The notes under the pieces: generated by a model
What the model saw: the letters and a program-made list of their open reading frames with translations, nothing else
The model's database searches: none
What the model was told of the DNA's origin: nothing
Made by a program: the position numbers and the translations under genes
In this document: one piece after another, positions 44,960 to 54,031 of the stretch
How positions within the stretch are numbered: position 1 is the first letter of the stretch
How the letters are laid out: every line of letters begins with the position of its first letter
DNA from: Paenibacillus sp. FSL R5-0490
GTDB lineage: Bacteria; Bacillota; Bacilli; Bacillales; Cytobacillaceae
Reading direction: 5' to 3'
Assembly (NCBI RefSeq): GCF_001956215.1
Contig: NZ_MRTQ01000004.1
Coordinates: 124,001-188,000, forward strand
Length of the DNA: 64,000 bases

Positions 44960-44991
44960 ACTTCAAGAATACTAGATTTGGAGAGGATAAT

Positions 44992-46020
44992 ATGGAAAAT
45001 CCAATAGTGGTTTACCGTGGAACGTTCATGGAAAGCACGCATAATATCCATGTGGCCGTTGTGAATGGAAAGGGTGAGGTTCTCTATTCATACGGTGACC
45101 CGGGGAGGCTGACTTTTCCAAGGTCATCCATGAAGCCATTTCAGGCTGTGGCCGTTGTGGAAACAGGTGCGGCTGACCAATATCAATATGAAGAAGCAGA
45201 CCTTTCCCTTATTTGTGCGTCCCATAGCGGGGAGCATTTTCACAGAAGACGTGTCATGAGTATTTTGGGAAGAACCCATTTGGAGGAAGAAGCGCTGCAA
45301 TGCGGCACCCATATTCCGCGGGATATGGAAAGCTACAACGAGCTTATCCGCAGCGGCGGGGAGCTCACGCCTGTTTTCAGCAATTGCTCAGGAAAGCATT
45401 CCGGGATGCTGACAGCCGTTGTCCATATGGGTGAGGATGTTGACAGTTACCGGGAAGTAACGCACCCGCATCAGCAGCGGATTTTGGATGTGATTGAAGA
45501 GGTTTGCGGCTATCCGAAAGATCAGATCGAAATAAGTGTGGATGGCTGCGGTGTACCCGTTCACAGGCTTCCGCTGAAACATGCAGCGATGGGCTTTGCC
45601 AGGCTGGCTCAGCCTTTTGCCTGGAGTGAGGGGGAGCGCCCGCGTGCGCTTGAAAGAATACGGAAAGCCATGACGAAGCACCCTGAAATGGTCGGCGGAA
45701 CAGATCGATTTGATACAGACTTGATGAAAGCTTTTAATGGACGAATTGCTGCAAAAGCCGGAGCAGAAGGGGTTCAATGTCTGGGAGATGTGGAAACTGG
45801 CCTTGGAATCGCGATTAAGGTAGAGGACGGAAGTGCCCGTGCCGTGAGTGTAGCCACAATGGAAGTATTGAAGCAGCTCGGCATCGGGGATGAGCATATT
45901 TATCAGCAGTTGTCCGAATATGTGAATGCGCCGGTATTAAATGCCAGAAAAGATCGGATTGGACATATAGAAGCCAACTTTCAATTGGCAGCAGGAGAAC
46001 GAATACTGACAGGAAGCTAA
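44992..46020 (+). CDS. Asparaginase family protein (AnsII, Rhizobium-etli type)
   Basis: A 342-residue cytosolic protein of the Asparaginase_II (PF06089-type) family, unrelated to the classical bacterial enzymes. Signatures: RSSMKPFQAVAVVETGAADQY, CASHSGEHFHRRRV, SNCSGKHSGMLTAV (reactive Ser/Lys) and VDGCGVPVHRLPLKHAAMGFARL. Hydrolyses asparagine to aspartate and ammonia. Placed inside the peptide operon (32 bp after oppC, before the ATPase gene), suggesting the imported peptides supply nitrogen from Asn. Strong AGAGG ribosome binding site. Confidence 0.85.
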   Translation: MENPIVVYRGTFMESTHNIHVAVVNGKGEVLYSYGDPGRLTFPRSSMKPFQAVAVVETGAADQYQYEEADLSLICASHSGEHFHRRRVMSILGRTHLEEEALQCGTHIPRDMESYNELIRSGGELTPVFSNCSGKHSGMLTAVVHMGEDVDSYREVTHPHQQRILDVIEEVCGYPKDQIEISVDGCGVPVHRLPLKHAAMGFARLAQPFAWSEGERPRALERIRKAMTKHPEMVGGTDRFDTDLMKAFNGRIAAKAGAEGVQCLGDVETGLGIAIKVEDGSARAVSVATMEVLKQLGIGDEHIYQQLSEYVNAPVLNARKDRIGHIEANFQLAAGERILTGS

Positions 46021-46039
46021 GGTAAAGGAGTGAGACGAT

Positions 46040-48055
46040 GTGGAAAAATTGCTTGAATTAAAAAATCTCCATGTTTCCTTTAGTACATATGCAGGCAAGG
46101 TACAGGCTGTAAGAGGGGTTAATTTATTTTTGAAAAAGGGAGAAACCCTGGCGATTGTAGGGGAATCCGGGTCAGGAAAGTCGGTCACCTCTAAAACGAT
46201 TATGAAGCTTCTGCCGAGCAGCTCAGCCAAAATTGATGATGGGGAAATCCTTTTTGAAGGAAAAAACCTGGTTCATTACTCAGAAAAAGAAATGCAAAAA
46301 GTCAGAGGTTCCGAAATATCCATGATCTTTCAGGATCCAATGACTGCCCTGAACCCGACGATGACAATTGGGAACCAGATCATTGAGAGTCTCATGACTC
46401 ATCAGAAAATCGATAAAAAGCAATCTGCTCAGAAGGCTATTGATCTATTAAAGCTGGTAGGGATTCCGAATGCGGAAGTCCGGATCAAGCAGTATCCTCA
46501 CCAATTCTCAGGCGGTATGAGACAGCGCGTCGTGATCGCGATCGCTTTAGCCTGCAATCCGAAAGTGCTGATTGCAGATGAACCCACAACAGCTCTGGAT
46601 GTGACCATACAGGCGCAAATTTTAGATCTGATGAAAGATATTCAGAGAAAGATGGGTACATCCATCATTATCATCACGCATGACCTGGGAGTAGTTGCAA
46701 ATATTGCGGACAGGGTGGCGGTCATGTATGCGGGCAAAATTGTGGAGACCGGGACTGTAGAGGAAGTCTTTTACAAACCTCAGCACCCTTATACTTGGGG
46801 GCTTCTTGGCTCTATGCCGAATATGGAAACAAGAGATGAACTTGTGGCAATTCCCGGGACTCCTCCTGACCTTCTGAACCCGCCAAAAGGAGATGCTTTT
46901 GCAGAAAGAAATGAGTTTGCACTTAAGGTAGACTACTTGCGGGAACCGCCAATGTTTAAGCTGTCTGATACACATTATGCGGCTACATGGCTGCTTCATG
47001 GGAAAGCGCCCAAGGTCGAAAAACCAGCTGTTATAAATAAAAAGCGTATAGCTGCAGCAAAACCTGTGCAAAAGGCTCCGGATGTTAAGGAAGCAGTCCA
47101 GGAGCCGTTAGTTGAAATCAAAAACCTTAAGAAGTACTTTCATACAGGGAAAAGTGAGGTTTTAAAAGCAGTAGATAATTTATCCTTTACGGTTTATAAG
47201 GGTGAGACGCTTGGATTGGTTGGTGAATCCGGCTGCGGAAAATCAACAGCGGGAAGAACACTTATGCGTCTCTATGAAGCTACAGGCGGGGAAGTGCTTT
47301 TTCAAAACGAAAAGGTGCATGGCAAGAAGAGTCCGAAAGAATTACTTGAGTTTAACCGCAAAGTCCAGATGATCTTTCAGGATCCATATGCGTCCCTTAA
47401 TCCGCGAAAAACAGTTGCGGATATTATCGCTGAAGGAATTGATATCCACGGGCTGGCATCAAGTAAGGAAGAGAGAAGACAGAAGGTATATGAACTGCTC
47501 GAAACAGTTGGTCTGAACAAGGACCATGCCAATCGCTATCCGCATGAATTTTCCGGCGGACAGCGTCAGCGAATCGGGATTGCCAGGGCACTTGCGGTTG
47601 AACCGGAATTTATTATTGCGGATGAACCAATTAGTGCATTGGACGTCTCGATTCAGGCCCAAGTGGTCAACCTGCTGAAAAAACTCCAGCGAGAACGGGG
47701 GCTGACGTATTTGTTTATCGCGCATGACTTATCCATGGTCAAGCATATCAGTGACCGGGTAGGTGTGATGTATCTTGGAAATCTGGTTGAACTGGCATCA
47801 TCGGATGATTTATATGATGAACCCCTTCATCCTTATACCCAGGCACTGCTGTCAGCTGTTCCCGTTCCGGATCCTGACAGGGAGAAAACAAGAGAGCGTA
47901 TTGTCCTGGAAGGAGACCTGCCAAGTCCAAGTAATCCTCCAAGCGGATGCCGCTTTCGGACTCGCTGCCCGCATGCCGCAGAAATGTGCGCCAGCACTGT
48001 TCCAGTATGGAAAGAAGCTAAGCCGAACCATTGGGTGGCTTGCCATTTGTTCTAA
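46040..48055 (+). CDS. Fused oligopeptide ABC ATPase OppD-OppF
   Basis: A 671-residue protein with two complete ABC domains, a fusion of OppD and OppF. Domain 1 (about 1-260): Walker [10 protein letters not shown], signature FSGGMRQRV, Walker [14 protein letters not shown] linker (about 330-355, [25 protein letters not shown]) joins domain 2 (about 358-620): [30 protein letters not shown]. The oligopeptide-specific C-terminal Cys-rich motif appears once in full ([15 protein letters not shown]), and is degenerate after domain 1. GTG 46040 follows AAAGGAG. Fused DF ATPases are common in some OppA-type systems. Confidence 0.9.
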   Translation: MEKLLELKNLHVSFSTYAGKVQAVRGVNLFLKKGETLAIVGESGSGKSVTSKTIMKLLPSSSAKIDDGEILFEGKNLVHYSEKEMQKVRGSEISMIFQDPMTALNPTMTIGNQIIESLMTHQKIDKKQSAQKAIDLLKLVGIPNAEVRIKQYPHQFSGGMRQRVVIAIALACNPKVLIADEPTTALDVTIQAQILDLMKDIQRKMGTSIIIITHDLGVVANIADRVAVMYAGKIVETGTVEEVFYKPQHPYTWGLLGSMPNMETRDELVAIPGTPPDLLNPPKGDAFAERNEFALKVDYLREPPMFKLSDTHYAATWLLHGKAPKVEKPAVINKKRIAAAKPVQKAPDVKEAVQEPLVEIKNLKKYFHTGKSEVLKAVDNLSFTVYKGETLGLVGESGCGKSTAGRTLMRLYEATGGEVLFQNEKVHGKKSPKELLEFNRKVQMIFQDPYASLNPRKTVADIIAEGIDIHGLASSKEERRQKVYELLETVGLNKDHANRYPHEFSGGQRQRIGIARALAVEPEFIIADEPISALDVSIQAQVVNLLKKLQRERGLTYLFIAHDLSMVKHISDRVGVMYLGNLVELASSDDLYDEPLHPYTQALLSAVPVPDPDREKTRERIVLEGDLPSPSNPPSGCRFRTRCPHAAEMCASTVPVWKEAKPNHWVACHLF

Positions 48056-48070
48056 CTTGAATGATATATA

Positions 48071-48102
48071 AAATGCCGGGCCTGCGTGGCCGGCATTTTT
48101 CT
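48071..48102 (+). terminator. Terminator of the opp operon
   Basis: AAATGCCGG, 10-base loop, CCGGCATTT then TTCTG. Confidence 0.85.
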
Positions 48103-48149
48103 GTTGTATTGGGGTTCAATACTCTTTTAAACCAAGTGGGAAATTATGA

Positions 48150-48281
48150 GAGATTGCACAGGGTACCGGGAAAGAACTTCTGCTTGGCAATTATGCTCAA
48201 ATTCCAGAAGGAGATTCGGCAGAGTTGCTGGTTATGCGGCCTTATGAAGCAAGGATCTATAGAATTTTGAACAAGCGGTGA
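48150..48281 (+). pseudogene. C-terminal remnant of a GH13 alpha-glucosidase-like gene
   Basis: One frame reads GKELLLGNYAQIPEG and then ELLVMRPYEARIYRILNKR followed by TGA (48279-48281). LLGNY...LRPYEARxY is the ordinary ending of oligo-1,6-glucosidase/trehalose-6-phosphate hydrolase proteins. A stop upstream at 48147 and no start or barrel leave only about 43 codons. Therefore a deletion remnant. It hints that a carbohydrate gene once stood here. Confidence 0.65.
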
Positions 48282-48342
48282 AATGATGAATGAACCTCTT
48301 GCATAGTATGAGTTATTCTTCCTAGTAAGCCGGAAAGCATGA

Positions 48343-48359
48343 GGACGGTTGAACCGTCC
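48343..48359. other. 17-bp perfect inverted repeat
   Basis: GGACGGTT-G-AACCGTCC. The single-base loop is unlikely to fold as such in RNA; fits a REP-like sequence or operator. Confidence 0.4.
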
Positions 48360-48431
48360 CCATGTTCACCTGAAATTGTCACATTTATCTTAGGAAATTT
48401 GTTATATACTATAAAAGAGGAGGTGTGAATA

Positions 48432-48773
48432 ATGAACGAAGCAAAAATGGAAAGTATGCTTGCCCAATTAATAAAAATGGTTGGCAGTCTTCAATCTGAT
48501 ATGCAGGAAATGAAAAAAGACCAGCAGGAAATGAAAAAAGACCAGCAAGAGATGAAAATAGAACAACTAGAAATGAAAATAGAACAGCAAGAGATGAAGA
48601 TCGAACAGCATGAGATGAAAAAAGATCTGCAGAAGCTGGAAACCAAAAGTGATCAGCGCCATCAAGAGATCTTAGAGCACTTTAAAATCCTTGAAAGAGA
48701 CCAGGATTTTATATGGGAGAAAACCGCTAGAAATGAAAGAGATATTGGCAATATTAAAAGACAGCTTCTTTGA
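48432..48773 (+). CDS. Heptad-repeat coiled-coil protein
   Basis: A 113-residue protein of unknown function. After MNEAKMESMLAQLIKMVGSLQSDM, residues about 25-68 are six seven-residue repeats (QEMKKDQ, QEMKIEQ and variants), a continuous coiled coil encoded by near-perfect 21-bp DNA repeats. The remainder is also helical (LEHFKILERDQDFIWEKTARNERDIGNIKRQLL). AGGAGGTG precedes the start. The repeat number probably varies between strains by slippage. No signal peptide. Context uninformative. Confidence 0.75.
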   Translation: MNEAKMESMLAQLIKMVGSLQSDMQEMKKDQQEMKKDQQEMKIEQLEMKIEQQEMKIEQHEMKKDLQKLETKSDQRHQEILEHFKILERDQDFIWEKTARNERDIGNIKRQLL

Positions 48774-49231
48774 AATAAAAATTCAATGTGTAATTTAAAA
48801 AGATTAGTTACACACCAAAGTCTTTATTTTCCCCTTTTTTTCTCTTCTTTGGTTATAGCTCTTTTATAGCTTCTTTGCTAAACACCCCACAAACAATTTC
48901 AAACATAAGGTAAAGCACTGTAGATGCCAGCATCTAGAGTGTTTTTCTTTGTTTGAAATTAACTTCAGGAAGAGAGCCCTCTCCTGGTTTCTCTGAACTT
49001 CTCCTGAATTTTCTTTAGCAAAGCCTTGCTCCGAATTTTATAACATTTAAGGGGAACGTATATATAGTGGGCTGTGCATTCGTATGTTACATTATATTTA
49101 TAGATTTACATTGAATGCTGATCCTATTGAAGCAAATGTGGAGATTAGACTCAGCAGATGTGCTCTTTATTAAATTATGCCAAGCCAATGCCATAGTGAT
49201 GCAGCTTTTATGGAATATGGGAGGAACAAGG
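48774..49231. other. Intergenic region with long palindrome
   Basis: About 460 bp without a gene. A 66-nt near-perfect palindrome occupies 48895-48960: AATTTCAAACA at one end pairs with TGTTTGAAATT at the other, and the centre TAGATGCCAGCATCTA pairs too, with few mismatches between. TTTTTC follows one arm, so terminator or MITE-like remnant are both possible. No other feature recognised. Confidence 0.6.
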
Positions 49232-49729
49232 ATGTCTGCTATAAAGTTTATAAATCTTGATGGAGAAGAAATATATGTGTTTAACAGTGCCATCTATATT
49301 TTTGAATCGTCATCCGGAAGTACACTGGAAGTAGACATGATTGTTAGCGAAGTTACTCTAAGAAAATATCAGGGCAGGGACAGTCTGATCACAGAAGTTG
49401 AGTTGGAGGACGGCAGGCAGATAAGCTCCTTTATGTTTCTAAAGGCTGTGCCAGGGAAGCTGCCCCGGCTGAGCTTATTTTGCGAAATAGATTCGGAAGA
49501 GTCATATGAAGGGCTCTTAAGAATAAGAGAGGATGCTCCGGATTTTCCCGATATTGAAGCGGGCATTACCCTGGAAGAGATTCGAAAAGTGGAGATGCCG
49601 AATGAAAAAATCACACTTAAATTAAACCTGCCCATTAACCAGGTGGAATGGCTGAAGGAGCAGAAAAATAAGGAATTGAATGAGCTTTTTAGAGAGCTGT
49701 TAGAGGAGTATCTTGAGAGGGCAGAATAA
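49232..49729 (+). CDS. Hypothetical protein
   Basis: A 165-residue acidic cytosolic protein. ATG 49232 (MSAIKFINLDGEEIYVFNS) follows GGGAGGAA; a longer frame from 49115 adds residues without a ribosome binding site and is rejected. N-terminal half is strand-rich and C-terminal half has a helical region (VEWLKEQKNKELNELFRELLEEYLERAE). No family recognised. It runs into GCAAATAG array 2. Confidence 0.65.
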   Translation: MSAIKFINLDGEEIYVFNSAIYIFESSSGSTLEVDMIVSEVTLRKYQGRDSLITEVELEDGRQISSFMFLKAVPGKLPRLSLFCEIDSEESYEGLLRIREDAPDFPDIEAGITLEEIRKVEMPNEKITLKLNLPINQVEWLKEQKNKELNELFRELLEEYLERAE

Positions 49730-49804
49730 TCCAATCCAAAGTTTTTGTAGGGGACACTTAGCAGCGGCTGCATAAAGAGCAGCTTTGGGCTGTATGGTGA
49801 ACTT

Positions 49805-49957
49805 GCAAATAGAGTTATTAAACCTGCAAATAGATCAATCAAATTGCAAATAGCCGCCTGAAACCTGCAAATAGATCAATAAAATTGCAAATAGACAATT
49901 AAATTCTGCAAATAGACAATTAAATTCTGCAAATAGACTATCAAATACCGCAAATTG
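49805..49957. repeat. GCAAATAG array 2, eight phased cores
   Basis: Cores at 49805, 49826, 49846, 49867, 49887, 49908, 49929 and GCAAATTG at 49950. Steps are 21, 20, 21, 20, 21, 21, 21 bp. The base before the core alternates C/T (CTGCAAATAGA versus TTGCAAATAG). Lies between the convergent hypothetical and toxin genes. Confidence 0.92.
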
Positions 49958-49973
49958 ATTCCTATATAAAAGG

Positions 49974-50004
49974 AAAACCGAGCTGCCACTCAGCCCGGTT
50001 TTTT
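49974..50004. terminator. Bidirectional terminator
   Basis: AAAACCGAGCTG ... CAGCCCGGTTTTTT. On the minus strand CGGTTTTCCTTTT follows the stem, ending the toxin gene. Confidence 0.75.
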
Positions 50005-50012
50005 AAATCCTG

Positions 50013-52130
50013 TTAATTTATCGTCCCGCGATCCACCTGTTCATACAATATCCCCATATTACCCTTCACTTTTTTCGAAACCTCACACAATGCCTCAATC
50101 GCTTCAGCTTTGTGATTCCCAAGCTGATAAACCACATCATCAAACAGCATTTCCATTTCTCTTAAAATAGCAATGGATGCAAGGTTATAGAGGTGGACAT
50201 TATAGTAGCCGCTGTTATTGAATATGGCTGTTTCGACATAAGGCCTGAAATTCTCTAATAGAGTAGGGTACTCCGCCATTAATCGGTCTAAACCTTTTCT
50301 GATGCCTTCAATCGTGCCGGCAAACTCATCCAAAGGCTCCAGCGCGTTATTGACGCTGTTTCGGATTTTATCGTCAAAGTCCGAAAACAGGCCGAATAGC
50401 TTGCCGGGGATGGTGTAGTCCAAGGCGAATTTGGTTGCGCCTTTGATAGTGCTCGACAGGAGTTCAAGTGCATTTTCAATGTTCAGGGTAATCACCCAGC
50501 CCTTATGCAATATAGGCATGAGAAGTGCCTGGGTTGATGCAGTGAAAGCAGAATAAGACGTATCCATCTGGAATTCCTTAATCTTCATCCTCAGCTCCAT
50601 ATAAGGGGAATCTTCCAGCTTATATGTGTTCGTTCCCTGCACGGATATAGAATTGGGATGGGTGGATTTGCTTCTAATCGACTGTCCAAGGGAATGGTCC
50701 CGGTCATGAAAGTTCGAGGCAACATCCTGAACTTGTTTCTGATATTCCCCGATATGCGAAAGAAGCTTATCCCTGTTATTGTTCACGATCCCATAATGGG
50801 CTTTTAACTCACTGACTACAGCATCATACCAGAGTTCCTTTCCTCCCTCAAACAGCTCCGGAATTTTATTGGAGATGATTCGGATAAGGCTTTTGGAAAG
50901 GTCCTGAACATCTGCTTTCAAATCATATAAAAAGCCGCGGATTTCATTAAAGATGCCTTCCACATTGACGTTCGTCCGGAAAATATGTTCAAGCAGCTCA
51001 GCAGGCGGGGAATTCAGTATATAGTTCAGGGATTTAGCATGACTTTCCGCCACATTTAACAAAGATACCAAATGATCAATTTCGGCCGTTAAACGATTGC
51101 TGATGGAGGTAATTCCCATAAACAGAGGCTCACTGATCAGGTTTTCAAACATCTCTTCGAAAATCTTTTGCAGGCGGCTGAGCCGTTCATAATAACGGCT
51201 GGCTTCATCGTCTACTATGGCAACCGAATTACCCAAGTACTCGTGAGCAAGGTTCAGTCTATCCATCACATGGCTTTGCAGGGAGGAAGCAAGAAGATCC
51301 AGATTCTCCTTGTTAATCTCGATGCGATCTGAGTGCCCGCCATACAGCGGTAATCCCGTCCAGATGCTGGATACGATATGGGCATCTGCATCTACATAGA
51401 TTTTGCCATAGCCTGGCTTGCCGACTTCTCCGATAACATAAAACTGAGTGCCATCTTCATTCCTCAGATAGCCTGTATGGTTTGTAGCAAGCTTTGAGAA
51501 TTCTGGAATCCCATTGAAGATTTCATACTGTTTTCCTGGAATCCTGCCATGCAGATCCAATGCGATTAAAGTCTGAGTCAGCACATCGTAGCTGCTGAAG
51601 TAGTTTGTGATGTTGTCATACGTTTTATCAGGGTCCATCATTCCATCAGGAAGGAGGGCAGGGTTCAGTGTTACGGCCTTAACCGCTGGATTTTCAATAG
51701 CGACGGCACCGACTAGGCCGCCTCCGAGTGAATTTCCTGCAATATACTTAACGCCACCAATATCCTTGTACGTTTCATTCATTTGATTGTAGTATTCTCT
51801 AGCCGCTGTAATTTGTGCTGGAGTCAGGTCACTTAGCAGTTGAACATCTGTGATAATGTCCTGTTGACCATATTTAGCGCCCGCATCTGTACCTACATAA
51901 ATGATAGATATCTCTTTGGTATCCTTATTGCTGATTGTTAAAGCATCCAAACCGGTTGGATCATCATAAAGTATATCAGCAACTACATATTCACTATCAT
52001 TTACGTAAATAGCATCATCAATGTCTGGATGTGTATAAGCATGGTACCCTGCCAGTTCAACTAAATCCTTATCACTATTATTGAATGTCGGGTATTTATT
52101 TATAGAGGGATTACCAGCTATTTTATTCAT
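50013..52130 (-). CDS. Type VII-secreted lipase toxin, reverse domain arrangement (TslA-like)
   Basis: A 705-residue protein without signal peptide. The N-terminal ~290 residues are an alpha/beta hydrolase lipase: GNSLGGG gives nucleophile Ser134 and YGGHSD His266 is a good catalytic histidine; the Asp is not fixed. The C-terminal ~400 residues are long helices resembling an LXG-type T7SS targeting domain, here at the C-terminus and not the N-terminus. That order and the neighbouring DUF1672-like lipoprotein reproduce the TslA/TilA arrangement of Staphylococcus. Predicted secreted antibacterial phospholipase. No T7SS apparatus lies in the window. Confidence 0.72.
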   Translation of the reverse strand: MNKIAGNPSINKYPTFNNSDKDLVELAGYHAYTHPDIDDAIYVNDSEYVVADILYDDPTGLDALTISNKDTKEISIIYVGTDAGAKYGQQDIITDVQLLSDLTPAQITAAREYYNQMNETYKDIGGVKYIAGNSLGGGLVGAVAIENPAVKAVTLNPALLPDGMMDPDKTYDNITNYFSSYDVLTQTLIALDLHGRIPGKQYEIFNGIPEFSKLATNHTGYLRNEDGTQFYVIGEVGKPGYGKIYVDADAHIVSSIWTGLPLYGGHSDRIEINKENLDLLASSLQSHVMDRLNLAHEYLGNSVAIVDDEASRYYERLSRLQKIFEEMFENLISEPLFMGITSISNRLTAEIDHLVSLLNVAESHAKSLNYILNSPPAELLEHIFRTNVNVEGIFNEIRGFLYDLKADVQDLSKSLIRIISNKIPELFEGGKELWYDAVVSELKAHYGIVNNNRDKLLSHIGEYQKQVQDVASNFHDRDHSLGQSIRSKSTHPNSISVQGTNTYKLEDSPYMELRMKIKEFQMDTSYSAFTASTQALLMPILHKGWVITLNIENALELLSSTIKGATKFALDYTIPGKLFGLFSDFDDKIRNSVNNALEPLDEFAGTIEGIRKGLDRLMAEYPTLLENFRPYVETAIFNNSGYYNVHLYNLASIAILREMEMLFDDVVYQLGNHKAEAIEALCEVSKKVKGNMGILYEQVDRGTIN

Positions 52131-52144
52131 GTATACACCTACTT

Positions 52145-53086
52145 TTATTCTTTTATAATATAATCCGGAAAGCCTCTCCGGAGGGAATTATCTTTGATAC
52201 CTTTTGCTGTTTCTCTATGAATTAAGTTGTCATTAAGGTAAAAGCCATAAGAACCTTTCGGAATATTATTCATTCCTTGCAAATCTTTTGTTACCCGGTT
52301 AAATAGTTCTTCATTTGGTTCCGCCTTCTTATCCTGCATATACAATTGAATGCTAATTGTGAGATTGTCAGCTGAAAATTTACTTGCATCATAGGCGTTT
52401 CTTAGACTTTCGATGCTTTCGTTATGATTGTTAAGGTATAAATCGTATACAGGTTTAATGGCTTCCTCATTTTTAGATACGACGACAAAGTAATAAGGAG
52501 TCATATAGCCGTTTCCCCCTGTGTTTTCGAGGGCTTCTTTTGTTTTTCCTGTCACTTTTCCTTCTGCTGTAAGCGTTTCTAGGTAATGATCAAGTTCTTG
52601 AAATTCTTCTTTAAAAATCATTTGGTAGAGTCCGCCTTTAATGGCATTTTGCACTTCATTCTCGTCTGCCCAAATTTGATCTGCCAACACTTTCTTTTCT
52701 TTTACATCAATCGGGACAACAGCATAGGTATAAAAATGGGGTTCTCCTTCAGATTCCAGAAAAACTGTCGCGCCATCACGTGCCCCTACAACGTTATGTG
52801 CTTTTACCTCTATTTGATACTTTTCTTGAAAATACTTTTGTGCAGCTTTCTCAATTTGGTCCCGATATTGTTCAGCAATTTCATCTGTTTCCTTACCGTT
52901 AGCAAGGAAGTAACCTTCCCCTGTATACTCCTGAACACTGATGAACGTATCATTTGAAGCAGAAGTTTGTGTTTCTTTCGCTTCTTTAATTTCCTGATTG
53001 TTATTCGTGCTATTCATACCAGAACATCCTCCAAGCATTAATGATATTCCAACACTGCATAGTAATATTTTTGTTTTTTTGCGCAT
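52145..53086 (-). CDS. DUF1672-like immunity lipoprotein (TilA-like), copy 1
   Basis: A 313-residue lipoprotein with lipobox LMLGGC (Cys21). YTGEGYFLANGKETDEIAEQY, VKAHNVVGARDGATVFLESEGEPHFYTYAVVPID and the C-terminal GSYGFYLNDNLIHRETAKG are shared with the copy at 54032-54949. I recognise it as DUF1672-type, the family of Staphylococcus lipoproteins that neutralise TslA at the cell surface. It precedes the toxin by 14 bp, so the pair is one operon. Confidence 0.78.
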   Translation of the reverse strand: MRKKTKILLCSVGISLMLGGCSGMNSTNNNQEIKEAKETQTSASNDTFISVQEYTGEGYFLANGKETDEIAEQYRDQIEKAAQKYFQEKYQIEVKAHNVVGARDGATVFLESEGEPHFYTYAVVPIDVKEKKVLADQIWADENEVQNAIKGGLYQMIFKEEFQELDHYLETLTAEGKVTGKTKEALENTGGNGYMTPYYFVVVSKNEEAIKPVYDLYLNNHNESIESLRNAYDASKFSADNLTISIQLYMQDKKAEPNEELFNRVTKDLQGMNNIPKGSYGFYLNDNLIHRETAKGIKDNSLRRGFPDYIIKE

Positions 53087-53606
53087 TAGTTAAATGTCCT
53101 CCCTAAAGGAATATGCCATTCAGAGTATACCCCCTATTTTAGCCGATGAAGTTATATTTTTACAGTTTTAACGTGGAAAATTACACTTTTTAGGTAAAAA
53201 TAGGTAAATAGTTAGAGAGGGGGTAGGGAGTATTGTACTAAAATTATTTTGCTCAAACTGTTTCTCAAGGTAAGAACATAAAAAAGAGCGAGTAAAGTTT
53301 GTGGATGAAATTAAGCTTCCTCTTGCAAGCTTGAACAATTATGAAAGAACGAATCCTGGAAATGCCAGATGCTGCCACCAGGTGGAATGTTTAAAGAGTT
53401 GTTGGAGGTAAGCTTGGAAAAAAGGTGGCCGAAAAAATCTAATCAAACGTTTGATTGAACTTTTGTATAGTAAAGAGAAGGGGACATGCAAATAGAATTA
53501 TGGAATCTGCAAATAGTTGCGGGGATTTACAAATAGAATAATTGATTTGCAAATAGCCGCTGAAAACCTGCAAATAGAACAAAGAGGTTGCAAATAGACT
53601 ATCAAT
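53087..53606. other. Intergenic region before immunity copy 1
   Basis: The first ~130 bp (about 53087-53215) is very similar to the region before immunity copy 2 (about 54950-55060): shared TTATATTTTTACAG and AATTACACTTTT, so the promoter was duplicated with the gene. AATCAAACGTTTGATT (53441-53456) is a perfect palindrome. The rest (53216-53440) shows no recognisable gene and then GCAAATAG array 3. Confidence 0.6.
53488..53597. repeat. GCAAATAG array 3, six phased cores
   Basis: Cores at 53488, 53509, 53529 (ACAAATAG), 53549, 53570 and 53590; steps 21, 20, 20, 21, 20 bp. The last core is within 10 bp of the end of detectable toxin homology in the adjacent pseudogene. Confidence 0.92.
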
Positions 53607-54017
53607 GCCGCCTCCGTGGGAATTTCCTGCAACATTCTTGACGCCGCCAATATCCTAATACCTTTCATTCATCTGATTGTAATATTCTCGTGCAGCTGTA
53701 ATTTGTTCTGGGGTCAGGTCACTTAATAGCTGCGCATCTGTAATGATGTCCTCATTTCCATATTTTGCTTTAGCATCTGTACCGACATAAATGATGGATA
53801 TTTCTTTTGTTTCCACATTAACAACCGTCATTGCATCTAAACCGGTCGGGTCTTGATAATGTGTATTAATAACTTTATAAGCCTTGCCATTTACTTCGAT
53901 TCTAGATTCCACTAAAGGGTAAGTGTATGCATGGTACCCTGCCAATTCAACCAAATCTTTGTCATTATTAATTGATACGTCTTTATTAATATTGGGTGAA
54001 CCCTTAATTGTAGTCAT
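53604..54017 (-). pseudogene. Truncated lipase toxin, copy 2
   Basis: Residues 1-120 (MTTIKGSPNINKD...EYYNQMNERY) closely match the intact toxin at 50013-52130. A TAG at 53655-53657 replaces the Lys codon that follows, and the frame beyond it still reads DIGGVKNVAGNSHGGG, ending at the GxSxG elbow where the GCAAATAG array begins. All of the rest, including the targeting domain, is missing. Therefore it cannot be secreted or active. It was created by duplication and loss. Confidence 0.88.
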
Positions 54018-54031
54018 GTATTCACCTGCTT

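Noticed and set aside
48061-48270. 69-codon frame after the opp operon
   Set aside because: Different frame from the GH13 remnant, and starts in the terminator; not a gene.
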